Assembly: GCF_963678635.1 (NCBI RefSeq)
Contig: NC_087062.1
Span: 78,185,200-78,249,199 of the forward strand
Origin: Symsagittifera roscoffensis
Taxonomy: Eukaryota > Xenacoelomorpha > Acoela > Convolutidae
Length of the DNA stretch: 64,000 nt
Direction: 5' to 3'
The position numbers and the translations under genes are program-made. The notes under the pieces are model-generated. The model was not told the DNA's origin, searched no databases, and worked only from the letters and a program-made list of their open reading frames with translations. Positions 23,111-35,278 of the stretch are shown piece by piece. How positions within the stretch are numbered: position 1 is the stretch's first letter; every line of letters starts with the position of its first letter.

Positions 23111-23714
23111 TTGATTGAAAAATTTGAGATACACATACATCGAAAAACAAAAGTTAATAATACCGAATCAGTGATCGGGTACCAGGTGAGAAGACAGAGA
23201 AACTTAAACGCTCACTATCAATATCTTCAGTATGCCAACTTCCAAATAAAATCTTTTTGCCGAATTCATTATTCCATATTTTTACATGACACCGGAATGC
23301 TAACTATCAATATCTTCAGTATGCCAACCGCCAATTAAAATATTTTTGCCTAATTCATTATTCGATATTTTTACATGACACAAGACTGTCAGAAGCTCTT
23401 CAAACTTCGTTAGTGATTAAGGTGGCTAAGCGTTGTTTCAACAATAAAAGGTGCATACGAAAAGGAAATGGTTTACAGCTAACAACGGTTTAAATATATT
23501 GGCTATAACTTTTACGTTAACTTTAATTCTACTCGAATATGAACGTTATAGTCTTGTTCGAACGTTAACGCACAACAATGCTGTCCCCAGACATACCTTT
23601 TTATTATATATCCCAACAGCAGTGACTTATTATAATATAGTCATTTCATAGCATTTAGGATATAATACATGTGGTTTTAGTTTCCTCTTTGTAGTGCCCG
23701 TGTGGTTTCAAATA

Positions 23715-23825
23715 TTGTTTGGAGCGCCTATATGGTTTTGGGATTAGGCTCCGGAGCACCCCTGTGTAGGTACCCCCCCCCCCCCCCCTTTTGGAGCGCC
23801 GGCGAATTAGACTACTACTTGCAAT
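23715..23825. repeat. GGAGCGCC / poly-C module, copy 4
   Basis: Similar to 9755-9855, with 'GGAGCGCCTATATGG', a C run of about 16 bases and 'TTTTGGAGCGCCGGCG'. Confidence 0.7.
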
Positions 23826-23957
23826 AACGTGCTATGATGGCTGAATGCGTGATGTTGCGATGAAAGGTATAAAGAACAGTAGTTTTCGCATTATTCTAGT
23901 TTTCCACCTCAATAGTCTAGTAATTTCTTTGCATTTTGACAACTTAGAAACCATTTT

Positions 23958-24079
23958 TCAAAATTGAATTTCAAATGTGAGGGTAACGTGGAAAAGTGCC
24001 GAAAATGTTTGCTATAAAACTTTCAAGACGCTTTATGGCAAACTTAAAGCTTGCCCTCACATTTGAATTCCAATTTTGA
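23958..24079. repeat. Fold-back hairpin (copy B)
   Basis: Inverted repeat matching 9997-10119. The arms remain complementary in both copies although scattered substitutions separate them. Confidence 0.7.
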
Positions 24080-24119
24080 ACAAGACTGCTCGTATCAGGG
24101 CGAAACTGCTCGTATCAGT

Positions 24120-24990
24120 AAATTTTACTTCTTTTCCAACCTGAAATTTTATTTTCTTTCTTCTTACCAATTTTTACTACTTATATCTTTTTGATGAAAA
24201 TTCTGTCATTATATCCGAGCTTAGAAATGCCAACTTGGACTTGCAATTCTATAATAACAATCATCAAGATTTTTTGAAAAAAAGTTATAGCTCCAAATAG
24301 ATTTCCAAATAGATTTCCAGCCTTGTATATCAGTTTTATATCTGTAAATACTTGTTAAAACTTCTTAAAAAACCTTATTGAAAAAGAGTGAAGTTTAGAA
24401 AACACTCACATTTGAGAATTTGGACAAGCTTAGAAAAAGCAACATTTTAAAAAACTAATTCTGACTTAAATGTGCCAAAAAAATTCTTAAACTCAAATTA
24501 AAAAATCTCATCAAATTCACTTAAAATGAAACAAAAAAAATCCAAAAACGATCAATTAAGAGATTCCGAAACACACTGATAATTGAAAAACTGAGAAAAA
24601 ACTGAAAGAATATTAAATCATTAAAAAATAGAAAAAAAATTGTCCTTCAGATTAAAATTGCATAATTTTATATATTTTTGTTAATTTTTTTTACTCTCAA
24701 AGTAAATTTTACTTCTTTTTTCTTTTCCAACCTGAAATTTTATTTTCTTAATTTTACCAAATTTTACTGCTTATATCTTTTTGATGAAAATTCTGTCATT
24801 ATATCCAAGCATAGAAATCACAACTTGATGTGCAATTCTACAATAACATAAACGACTTTTTGAAAAAAAATATTGCTCCAAATAGATTTCTAAATAGATT
24901 TCCCGCCCTGAATTTTAGTTTTTTATATGTAAATACTTGTTAAAACTTGTCTAAAACCTTGTTGAAAAAGAGTGAAAATTGGAAGACATT
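24120..24990. repeat. Array remnant, about 1.4 units
   Basis: The 585-bp type repeat follows copy B as one full diverged unit and part of a second ('CCAACCTGAAATTTTA' near 24137 and 24728). It is the counterpart of the large array after copy A, so the array either contracted here or expanded there. Confidence 0.85.
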
Positions 24991-25029
24991 TACGTTGGAG
25001 GAATTTGACAAGCTTAAAAAAGCCACATT

Positions 25030-26765
25030 ACTAAAATTTGAATTCAATTCAAATCAATAGCTTGAAAGTCAAAATAGATCCAAAAAAAAGATCCAAAAAA
25101 CTTTTTTTTGTAATTATTCCTAGAATTGTTCAATCAAAGATGAAAAATCAGTGGAAATTCTGGAATGAAAACAAAATTTTTCCATGCGTTTCAATGAGCC
25201 TAATTGATTACATAATCAGGGGTAGCTCTAAGTTTGAAATATCAAACAAGTCCTTTGTAATGAAAACCTTTTCTTAAACTGAATTTTTTGTTATTATAGT
25301 TTTCATTGACCTGTTAGCGACCTTGAAAACGTACAATAGACGATGAAACGAAGTATACACATAAAACTAACTTTACGGAGCAAGTAGCATAATTGAACCC
25401 CTACATTTTTCTTCAATGAGTGTTTTGATAAAATTAATTTCTGTTCAGTCCTTAAAAGAGCTCCAGTTACCACTGGGTACAAAAAAGACGACCAGAAGAA
25501 CCGGAAAAAATGTTTTTCAATTGATGATAGGTCTAGTCGATTACATAATTAGTGATAGCTCTGAATCTGAATTATCAAACAAGTCTTTGGTATTTATACC
25601 CTTTTGTTTTAAAATTGAAGGTTTTGCTGTTTTATCTGTCAATGATCTAGTAGCCCAAAAAAACTGTTCAACTTCAATCAAACAATCTCAGATAAAAACA
25701 AACTATACAGAATGATAACGAATTGATGCAAAAAGATTGGAAATCTATCTATGAAAAACAAGACCTCAAAAAAAATTCCAAAATTTTAATACAAATGTAG
25801 AGAAAGTTTTTGAAGCTCGAGCACCATCAAAAACAGTTTTCATTTGAAATGAAAAACCGAAAAACAACTAAAGCATGATCCGTGCCTCAAAAATTATCCA
25901 ATTTCCGGAAAAATGACCAACGCGCTGGAAAAATACGATTGATACAAGAAATTCAACAAACATTACCAATGAAAGTTTCCTGCTACGAAGCTCATTCGGA
26001 AATGTTTTTTTTTGTCAGCTATAAAATGGCTAACTTTTCAATTTTTCAAATTTACAGCCTCAAAAAATTTATCAGAATTCATATTAGCAATAATAAGTCT
26101 GGAGCACCTAGTACTTGTTCTCGAAACAAATAGCCAAAGATACATTTTTTGTTGCAATTTCATTACAACAACAGAATGCAAAATAGTTTTGATGAGCTCA
26201 ATCAAAGAAAACCCCCATGTTTATGTGATGCACCAGCCTGGGCACTGAAAGATGGAGCAATTAGTTTATATGAAACGTTTACATTTATCTTCAATGAGTG
26301 TACCGATAATAGTAAATTTCCATTCACCCTCAAACAAACTCTTGTAACACCTGAATATAAAAAAGACGACCTTGAACAACAAAAGTTTATACACCTATTT
26401 TAATCACGGGATCAATCTCTAAAATTTTGGAAAACCTTCTAAAAATCAAATGAACGATTACTTCCTAGAAGATAATCATAGGTAAAACAAAGTGGTCATA
26501 AGTAAAACAAAATGGATTCCGAGCATCATTTTCAACCGTAGATGAGCTTTTAAACTGTATTGATTCAATTCAAAAAACCAATGACCCAAAAAAAAGATTG
26601 CTACTTCCATTTTTGCTCTTTAAAATGTATTTGATTCCATCAACCACAACTTTCTAAAAAATAAACTTGAAAAAATAGATTTCTTCAGAAGTTCGGTTAA
26701 TTTGATTGAAAAATTTGAGAACCACATACAGCAAAAAGCAAAAGTTAATCATATCGAATGAGATT
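25030..26765 (+). pseudogene. Jockey-like LINE relic, longest copy
   Basis: A decayed non-LTR retrotransposon. At 25416-25715 and 25038-25277 are two related blocks (DYIISDSSESELSNKS and DYIIRGSSKFEISNKS), so the 5' part has an internal duplication. Near 25740-25860 is sequence typical of the stretch between endonuclease and RT. At 26149-26403 the frame reads PAWALKDGAISLYETFTFI and then FPFTLKQTLVTPEYKKDD, the canonical start of a LINE RT domain. Further on, NGFRASFSTVDELLNCI (about 26510-26560) is the next RT block. Stops and frameshifts are frequent and no FADD region is visible. The stretch missing from the shorter relics in copies A and B (about 25920-26330) is present here. Confidence 0.75.
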
Positions 26766-26769
26766 AGAT

Positions 26770-28670
26770 TAGTTTATTTCAAAGCGCTCCGCAATTTACA
26801 CATTTCGAACCATTCATTTAAATTATACACACATGATCTGAACCAACAGTAATCAAGATATTGTAGAGTCGTTTATTACGCTGATGATCTCTTTGCTGAT
26901 AACGGAAATCCAGAAAAGCAAATAATCAACCTGTACATAACTGTGAATTCTAGCAAGATACTTCAAACGGTTCACTGAAAACGAAATCTAAAAAAAAAAC
27001 ATATTTCATAATTAAAGTAAGCGAGTAAGTTTCAACAACGGAAAAGAACATCATTTGTACCAAAAACGAAATAATTGCAGGGCAAATATTTTTATTTTAT
27101 ATGGGTTTGTAATCAATTAAACTTTATAAATTTAGCAGTATATTAAAAATATATCAGAAAAATGGCATATGGTATAAAACAATACATTTCATTTTTAAAA
27201 AAACGTTATTTAATTGTGTTAATTATTGCCTTTTTCATGCGCTATCTACACTATCCTGCTACTTCACTCAAAAGATTCACAAATTGTTTAATAATTTCAC
27301 TTCAAAAACAAATAAAATAGGCTGTAAAATTCGAGGTAACCCTTGTAGTTACGATTCTTTGGCAGCTATAAAAAGTAAAATTTTGCCAATATGATGAAAA
27401 ACATAAAATATTGCCGATTAGTTGCTTCCTAGATTGTAATCAATTTATTACAGCCTACAGCATTTTAGACTAAGCAATTAATCAAATAAGTGAACATTAT
27501 CGAAAAAAAAAATTTCGTCTTCAAACAGCAATACAACACTAAATCGTTTTACAAACCGTTTTTTATGAGTGCTCTACCAATTTGAAACAATATACAAAAA
27601 CTTATTATACTTGTGAGCGCTATAGCATACAATACAATCGAATTCACACATAATATGTTTTTTCATAAACTTAACGTTTAAGATAAATCAGTGGCAGTCT
27701 AAGAAAAGATCAGGTGCAAAAAATTTAAGTTCATCTGACAATAAGCAATGTTGTTTTTATTCATTCTATTTTTAGATGTCATTAAATTTTTTATTTTAAA
27801 TTGTTTTAGCTATGTCCGTACGCTTTACACTTAATCTAGGAGTTTTAAAGAGAAAAATTTTTTTGTATACATATGCTCGGGGTATTTTTTTCAGACCCTT
27901 TTCAAAAAAACATTGGTCTCTCGGGGATCGGTCTATTGATCTGCATGTGTCCAGCCAAGTTTGTACCCGCTATAAAAACCTGCAATGAGTATACCTAACA
28001 CTGCTTGTTTTTTTTATCCCGCACTACCAAACACCGTTCCAAATTGAATTGAGGCAGCTAAATGGTTTTACTAAATATATACACGACTCAAATTTCAACA
28101 CTTAGTTTTTGATGTTATCCGCCTTGATTTCATAGTCTTGTCAATATTTAATTTATCAAACTACCTGAAATCAATACAAGGAAAGTCGGAACTTCCAGGG
28201 TTTTACTGTGATACGAGCAGTCTTGTATAATTTGATGCTGAAAGGGTAACGCTAAAATATTTTGCGCGGCTAATTATCTAGCATCACAAAATTGTTAAGA
28301 ACTGAATTGAGGCGAGTTATTTCATTTGCCAAAAGCAATTCAAAGTCTGAAAACACTAAATTGCGGTCACTACGGCCTCAAAACTTTCAGTTTTGGTCAC
28401 GATCGTCTGCTTATTATGAATCTACCGAAGGCTCCTTAATTTTCCGATCAAGTTAGAATTGTGAATTGCGTAATTTGGGTGCACACGGTTTTCCTATTTT
28501 CTTTTATCATTTGGATATATACTTATTTTTTTGTATGCGAAGTTGAAATCCGTTAAATTAATTTAACATAACGCTGCAAAGGGCAACCAGTTACTGATAA
28601 AAATATCAACCATCAATACCAAGCTAAAGTTTCAAAAATTTTCTCCTTCAGCTGAACATTTTTATGTTAA
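26770..28670. other. AT-rich stretch with no recognised gene
   Basis: No open frame of note on either strand. Near 28207-28228 there is an inverted copy of the ACTGCTCGTATCA motif that stands at about 10120-10150 and 24080-24115. I see nothing else. Confidence 0.5.
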
Positions 28671-28679
28671 TTGAATGAG

Positions 28680-29760
28680 CATATTGGCTCACAGAAAAAA
28701 TCAAAAGATCGAAGCTATTCATGCAAGCTATTGAAACAATTGAACTTTGAAACATTTTGAGACTTTTCCCCTGCTTGTATTCCTTTGCAAAAACTACAAA
28801 TTATCCGAGCTATCTATTGAAGCAATAAAACTTGAAAACATTTAAAAGTTATTTTCATAGCGTGGGTTCACTTGCAAAAAGAGTTTAAGTTCCATTCAGG
28901 TTTTTAATACACTGAAGCTTGAAATGTATCGAATTTCTTCTCACAGCATGGATTGCATCGCAATCAGTATCAGTGATTCAAGCAAGCTATAGTGCGATGG
29001 AACTTTGAAATAACTCAAAGTTGTTTTGTAGCTTGAATTGCTTTGCAAGAAGATTGAAGCTGTTCAAGCAAGCTATGGATATAAGGCATTCGAGGTTCTT
29101 TTCGTCGCTTGGACTGCATAGCAAAATTTTGAAATTTGCCAAGCTCGTTGTCGACTGCGATGAAACTTTCAAGATTTTTGAGCAAGCTATGGATGCAAAG
29201 AAACTCAAAATTTTTCAGTTTTTTTTTGCAGCTTGGATAAATTTGGAAAAAGTATCAAAGATTTACGCAAGTTACAAAAAATTTTCATTATTATAATTCA
29301 AAGATCATTTTATAGCGAGAATTGTTTTGGAACAAAGTTCAAGTTTCAGGCAATCTATGGACGCGAGGACACGTTGAATCATTTCGCAGTTTTTTTTGTA
29401 GCTGTGATTGCTTTGAAAAAAGATGCATTTTTTCAAGCATGTTAATCAAAAAACAAAATTTGCGATTTTTCAAAATAGCGAAAAAATCAAGTTTTCCTGG
29501 CAGGCTATTGAAGCGGTGAAACTAAAAAAGCTTTTTTTCGCATAACGCAAATTGGCTTGCATAAAGTTAAAGTTATTGAAGCAAGCAAATGAAGTGCTTA
29601 ATCTTTGAAGTATATTGAGGAAGTTTTCATAGCTTGGACTTTTTGCTTCAATATCAAGCGGTAATCTATATTCCGCAGAACGAAATAATTTTTCTAAGCA
29701 ATCTATTTGAGCAACAAAACTTTGAAGTATTTTACTTAGTTTTTGGAAAAGATCTGTAAA
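28680..29760. repeat. Degenerate tandem repeat field, period roughly 100-115 bp
   Basis: Phrases of the type 'CAAGCTATNGA', 'GAAACTTTGAAA', 'TTTTTGTAGCTTGGATT' and 'GCTTTGCAA' recur in the same order (for example near 28725, 28980, 29068, 29183 and 29500). Spacing is irregular and divergence is high. The open frames here (29021-29296, 29322-29519 and the minus strand 29208-28987) follow the repeat phrases and show paralogous peptides such as EQAMDAKKL and KQAMDIRHS. That is what a repeat gives, and I do not regard them as genes. Confidence 0.65.
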
Positions 29761-31085
29761 AAAAATTAGTTTTGACTATCTTAGAACAAAAAAAGAATAA
29801 TTTTTTCAAAGCAACTTTTTGAAATTATTAATTTTTTTTTGTGGAGTGAATCAAACCTACAGAGCTAATCTTGTTATAGCGCTAATCATTGTTTTATAGG
29901 GCTAATCCTTTCTCGACAAAAAATTGGGTTTTTAGAAGCAAGCTGTTAAAGTTATGAAATTTTTAACAATTCCAAGTTAGTCAAAGAGGAAATTGGTTCG
30001 CGAATTTTTAATTTTTCTAGACAAAAAATGTTGCTTATTTGGTTGGCTTATTTCAGACTAAAATAAAAAGGCAACCGCTAAATTTGGGGTCAAAAGTCGG
30101 ACAAGTACTGTTCAGCTTTGAAGTTGAACCGCGATCATCTTGCTTAAAAAAGTGTTTTTTTTTCACACTGAAATCTAGAATTTTCCAGACGGGAGACTTT
30201 TTCAAAGTTCTAGAAAATTGTTGCTAAACCGCCTCTTTAACGTTGTCATCGTTGTATTTCCCAGCCATTGTGAGTTATGAGTACGAAAAAAACTTAATTC
30301 GTTTAATACATAGATGGACGCAAACAATATATCAGCATATGTTTTATCAATAATTTAACTGTCGCTGAAAATGAATGATTTTATAGTGTTTAGTTTAAAG
30401 AGAATTGATTTCATTGTTTTCTGTTATTCTGTTTTTGAGGAGTCAATTTTGTCGTAGTCTCAACAATCGTTCTTACGACCATAGGAACAGATTGGTACAT
30501 AAAATCGCAAAAAACTGAGAGGTTTATGCTGGAAAAATTACAAATACATCAACAGTCATCTTTTGAAAAACTTCTAAAATTTGAAAACTTTGAGCAATCT
30601 GCGCAGATTACGTGGACTTCGAGAAAACTTCCGCGAAGACGATATCAGAGTAGATTCTAGAAACAACTGTTTACCGGATTTTGGGTTATCAGCCATATGA
30701 AGCCCGATGGATAAGAATCTGTTATATTTCAAAAGAAGCTTTGAGGCATCTGTATGTTGCAATTTTGTTGCCAGTTTTCAAGTTTTTGTTTTAGAAGAAC
30801 AATCCACCTGTACAATTTAACTACGAGAGATTTAGCAAACGAAGCTTACAGAAATCTGGATAAATATCAATGAGATAAAATTTTTCCAGCGCACCTCTGT
30901 TCTATCAAATTTGCAAATTACAGTGAGCGACATTTTCAAACAAAAAAATCATGTCACTAAACGTACCAATTTTTTTTTTTTGAAAAAATCCATTATCTTT
31001 TTCAAGTTGTTAAAAAAGCTGAAAAGAAAAAAATTTATTTTGCTCAGTGGAATTGTCTCACTGGATTCAGTGATTTTAGTTCAAT
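29761..31085. other. AT-rich stretch with no recognised gene
   Basis: Short open frames only (62 codons at 30039-30227 plus; 62 codons at 30762-30574 minus; 71 codons at 30911-31126 plus, which runs into the microsatellite). None has a recognisable motif. Confidence 0.4.
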
Positions 31086-31090
31086 TTTAT

Positions 31091-31122
31091 ACGATAACCG
31101 CCACCGCCACCGCCACCGCCCA
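31091..31122. repeat. (CCGCCA)n microsatellite
   Basis: About five copies of a CCGCCA hexamer, standing out sharply from the AT-rich surroundings. Confidence 0.9.
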
Positions 31123-31404
31123 CTGAGAATTTATGATTTTATTCTATAGATCCGATTGAAATTGTTGAAGCAACTCTTCACCTGTTTGCGTTATGACGAA
31201 TTAATTTGTTTTTATATTTCTCAAAAAAACTGAATGTGATGAATTTCCAATTGGATCGAAAAATCTATTATCTCAAAGCTATTTCATTTCGTTGTAAAAC
31301 AAGTGTGTAGACGGCTAGTCATTTAGCTCAGAAAGTTAAAACCATCATTATTCGAAAATAAAAATAATATCGATATTTGACATAATAACCCGAAATAAGT
31401 TAAA

Positions 31405-31686
31405 TTAAGACCTTTTATCCACGACGGAAAGGACCAATATACGAGCTGTACAGGTTATCACGGCAAACTGCTGCTGTGCTCCTAATTTAAGTACTAAATG
31501 CAATTTTTTGTCATTTTTCCTCACCAATGTTGCCTCGCCCGCAAGCAACGAGCGCGGATCATGGTTAGCCTCGTACATCTGTCTGACCTTTCGATTGAGA
31601 GGCGGACACGTAATTACTTCACCACCGCTCCCCGAGTGAATGTGCTTGACATATATTCTGATCGAATTGGCTGAGCACAGGGACAA
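31405..31686 (-). CDS. Possible exon or short gene, unrecognised
   Basis: A 93-codon minus-strand frame starting MSLCSANSIRIYVKHIHSGS. Its base and amino-acid composition (YEANHDPRSLLAGEATLV, KLHLVLKLGAQQQFAVI) is more balanced than the surrounding AT-rich noise and looks coding. I recognise no domain, signal peptide or transmembrane segment. It could be an exon of a larger gene, a relic of a mobile element, or chance. No neighbour helps to decide. Confidence 0.25.
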   Translation of the reverse strand: MSLCSANSIRIYVKHIHSGSGGEVITCPPLNRKVRQMYEANHDPRSLLAGEATLVRKNDKKLHLVLKLGAQQQFAVITCTARILVLSVVDKRS

Positions 31687-31689
31687 TGT

Positions 31690-33340
31690 TTGATAAATTC
31701 GTAGTCAAGAATGATTGAAAGTTTTGAGTCATGACAATTTTCTAGTCAAGATCAAATTTTCTGTCGAGTGCTTTTCGAAACAATGTCGAACATAAATTCA
31801 AACCATACTTGAATACTGCAGCGCTGATTTTGTTCATCCCGGCGAAACAAACAAAACTTGAAATTTAATTAAAATTTTTCTCAGATTGGGTCAGTTTTCA
31901 AAAAAACGATGAGACAAAAACCAATGAGTCGACTTTACGAAAAATTGGTGAGATTTTTAGACGAAATATTATGCGGTTCAATTTAAAAAGCAAAATTCGG
32001 GCTCGAAATTTTTACCCCAAAATTGATCCTTACCTTAGATTTACCGAATCAATTGCTGACACAATTATCTTAAAATGAGCTCCTTATGGAGCCCTACAAA
32101 CTATTTTAAGGGCATAATCTCTAAAAAAAAATTTGAGCAAAACGTGCCAAAATTGTTTGCAAAAAAATGGTACTTTAATTAGTAATTTTTTTATTTTTTT
32201 GGCTGTTGAACAAAAGTAAATTAAATACTAATAGATTAATTACTAACAGAAGCATATATCATTTTAGTTTTCTTGTCAGTTAATTTATTTTTTACGAGGT
32301 AAAAAAACGTCATAGCTACTATTTAATATACCAATTTTGAATTGAAAACAATTTTGAAACATTTTGGTGGCACTTTTAGAAATAATACCCTAACCTTTAG
32401 ACAGAAATTTTTAAACTTTTTAAGACCAAATAGTAAGCTCTTTAGTATAGTTTGATTCATTTTCAGCAATTTATTTGGTATTTTGGGAGTTATTTACTAT
32501 TCATTAAAAAGCTTGAACTTTGCGAATTAAAGAGTACTATGATAATTTTGTTGAAATTCAATGCAAATTTCGTCGCATCACTTTTTGTCAAAAAACAAAC
32601 CAATTTGAAATTAAAACAAAACTGCTCGTATCAAGGCAAAGCCCTGAATGTTCAGACTGCCTTTCAGCGTCTCGTATTGTGATAATAGGATTAAATTGGT
32701 GGCCTCAATTCAATTTGGAAAGCATTAATTTGCTTTATAAGCGTGTCATATGTACGCAATATATCGCATTAAAGTTATCCCATATTGGCCAAACTAACAT
32801 TTTTCAAACTCTACTTACAAAAAAAGATCACACGTGATTTTTTTTAATTTGAGAAAATCTTCAAGATGGCAAAAAAAGTTTCGTCAAAAACGCTTAGTTA
32901 ACATGTCGAAAAGTGACAATGAAAAACCACACCAAGCATAGTTATTCCAAACTTTCTACGAAAGTCGGAACAAAAAAATGCATAGTGAATTTCAATTAAT
33001 TTTTTGCTTTGTCTGGATAAATTAAATTCGCACTGTAGATGCAACGATATGTCGAACTATAGACGGACACAAAAAAGTATTGACGGTCAAAAAAATCAAA
33101 TGCTGTGTCGAAATTTTGGCGAACCCAGAGATAAACTTAGTCGATCTCAAAAAATAGGGCTGTATGTGATGTTTCAGAGTTTTTGCTCAGCTCAATTTAC
33201 TACTTGGTTATCAGAAGCAACCAGTTTATTCTGTTCTGTTTGATTTATTCTGTCAGATCAGCAAATTCCTAGGACTTGAAAACTAAAAGTTAAGAGCAGT
33301 TTTTCTCAACCAGTTCATCAAGACAAAGAGTTTGACAGTG
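31690..33340. other. AT-rich stretch with dispersed-repeat fragments
   Basis: No gene. The part from about 32615 to 33000 resembles 44265-44770: both have 'TTGGCCAAA', 'GATCACANGTGA', 'AAAGTCGGAACAA' and 'CCGTCAAAAA'-type phrases in the same order. 'ACTGCTCGTATCAAGGC' at about 32623 belongs to the motif also seen at 10.1, 24.1 and 28.2 kb. Confidence 0.45.
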
Positions 33341-34010
33341 GTAGTATACTTAACTCTCCATGAGTCGATCAGTCAGCCAGAGTCGATCAACGCATAAAAT
33401 GCCTGAGTCTAACAATGACGCGCACGCGTTTTCTTTGGCCGAAGAATGTCTTAATTGAATCAAGCACTGTCGAATACCTTTTCTTCCAAATCAGACAAAA
33501 CATAGCAAGTTAGAGTCAATCACAGACTAGAGGCAAACACTATGACAGATATTTTTTCTTCAGACTAGTCTGTTCAAATATCACTAGTTTGGGTCAAGTC
33601 GGTCGAAACACAGTATGCTCGAGTCAAACATATTTTACTTTTCTTAAATATAACCAGTTTTGGTCGAGCCGAAGGTCACATAGCCTTTTTTTGGGCCAGT
33701 CGCTCGAAATATAAACCAAACAACTCAACCTGCAAAACAAAACCTTTTCTAGATTTTTTCTAATTTTTCTTGTTTCCTAAGTCCCAACATGGGTTGAAGC
33801 TCAGCAAATTTAGATTATGTACTTTATACCGAAAAAAAAATGTTTATACCAGTTTTTTTTCAACACGAGATTTTTTTAGAATCCGAAACAAGACAGAAAA
33901 AGCTTGAACATTGTAGCATATTTAACTCACTATGAGCGTGACTTGGTCCAACATAGTCGAAACAAACAGCTTGAGTCGAGTCCGTCAAACATACCGAGCC
34001 TAACCTGCAC
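33340..34010. repeat. Degenerate repeats of a GAGTCGA phrase
   Basis: Phrases such as 'CTCGAGTCAAACATA', 'GGTCAAGTCGGTCGAAACA', 'GGTCGAGCCGAAGGTCACA' and 'GAGTCGAGTCCGTCAAACATA' recur at irregular distances. The unit is too diverged for a firm period. No coding sequence is seen. Confidence 0.45.
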
Positions 34011-34150
34011 TACGCCATTGCTACTTCTCTTAAAATGGTCGTAAAATATCTATATTAGACACGATACTCACTTTTCTCCATTCTTCTCAAAGACATTATA
34101 ATCTTAACTATTCTCAGGAAACAAAATACAAACCTTATGTAAATGATCAG

Positions 34151-34282
34151 TGTTACTAAATAAACTAAAAATTATTTTATACGAAAGTTTAGTTCAATTT
34201 CAAATTATTGCAGCCATGTTACTAAATAAACTAAAAATTATTTTCTACGAAAGCTTAGTTCAATTTCAAATTATTGCAGCAT
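34151..34282. repeat. Two tandem copies of a 66-bp unit
   Basis: Positions 34151-34216 and 34217-34282 are nearly identical, both starting TGTTACTAAATAAACTAAAA. The 102-codon open frame across it is a by-product of the repeat. It lies just downstream of the kinase gene's distal terminal exon. Confidence 0.9.
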
Positions 34283-34366
34283 GTGGCGGAGTTTTGGGGC
34301 ACCGAAATGAAAATAAATTTATAATGTTTTTTTTGTTCATTGCAGCGCTTTCTGATTGCTGTATTT

Positions 34367-34844
34367 TTACAACAAAGAATTGCTGGAACTTTCTAGTGAT
34401 AGCTCGTACTTGTTTGCTTTATTATCCGGCGGGGGAAGACGCACTGTCATTTCAATAGGCGATAGTTGGTACTCCCAGCTGAAACCTTCGAACTCATTAT
34501 AAAGACACGCTTCAAAAGCAGGAGGCGGATCCACCATGGACCCTCTCTTTCCGAGAAACTCTTTCGATATGAACCTCGTCTCGTCTTCACCTGATTGTTC
34601 GAAGTCGGGGATCCAGGGCGGATCAAAGGTTTTGCTTAAGATGCTTCTGAAGTCGATGTCTAGAAAAAACCGGTGACGTTTCAGCTCCCCGACACCTCCC
34701 CGACTTCCAAGGCGCTCAAGTGGGTTCCGCATCAATAGACTGCGTATGAAATGTTCACCCGTTTTGGACATTTTTTTTCGTTTACCCCTGCCCTCGAAAA
34801 CTAATGGTTCCATCAACACTCTGTGATGACGTTTGCTTGTGACT
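34367..34844 (-). CDS. Candidate alternative last exon of the PX kinase
   Basis: This 478-base exon candidate lies downstream of the kinase's own last exon and also encodes the C-terminal part of an AGC kinase: LLMRNPLERLGSR (end of the kinase lobe), HRFFLDIDF, ETRFISKEF and the hydrophobic motif FEGFSW. An acceptor TAG stands directly before 34844. Exon 3 ends in phase 2 and this exon supplies the missing base, so exon 3 can join it without a shift. The product would be 507 residues with the hydrophobic-motif Ser at about 471, against 481 residues for the other form. The tail after the motif is 35 residues longer than that of the standard exon. It could be a mutually exclusive last exon, or the remaining exon of a tandemly duplicated kinase gene. 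The open frame has no defects. Confidence 0.65.
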
Positions 34845-35278
34845 CTAAAATAATAAATATATATTTGAGCAGTTACATTTTTGAGGGAAAATTTTAGTGT
34901 TCATAGCTCTCTCAAATTGCGTTTTTTTTTTAATTTTTGCGGTTTTCGGAACACTTTCAGTAGTGAGTGGACAAGTAAAAAGGTGCTATAACCTAATTAA
35001 TGCTATCACTGCTTAATTTTTTTAGTATTTTTTTTTCTGTCGTCTAAAACTGTCTTCCAAGCATTCCGTGACTTTGATAATCTCTTAACTGAACCCTTCA
35101 TTATGAGCCTTTTTTAATTAGACACAATTGAATAAATTTTAGTTAAGAACAAATCTAGTTGAGCTACAAAGAGTTGTAATTGAAAAAGAGTATCATCGTC
35201 AAACGATAACACTAATCATAAGTCATTTTAGTAATTAGTTCATTCATCTTCAGTTAGTTCAATTTCAAATTGAGATAA

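Larger units (their letters stand above)
17972..24120. repeat. Duplicated segment, copy B
   Basis: The second copy of the 4355-10150 segment, same orientation. It begins abruptly inside an array unit at about 17970, where 'CAAATAGATTTCCAAC' switches to the sequence found at 4355. The pair plus array therefore read as a tandem duplication with a unit of about 13.6 kb, copy B being followed by only about 1.4 array repeats. Confidence 0.9.

Noticed and set aside
29021-29519. Possible gene in three plus-strand frames (91, 70 and 65 codons)
   Set aside because: The frames coincide with a degenerate tandem repeat and show no domain.
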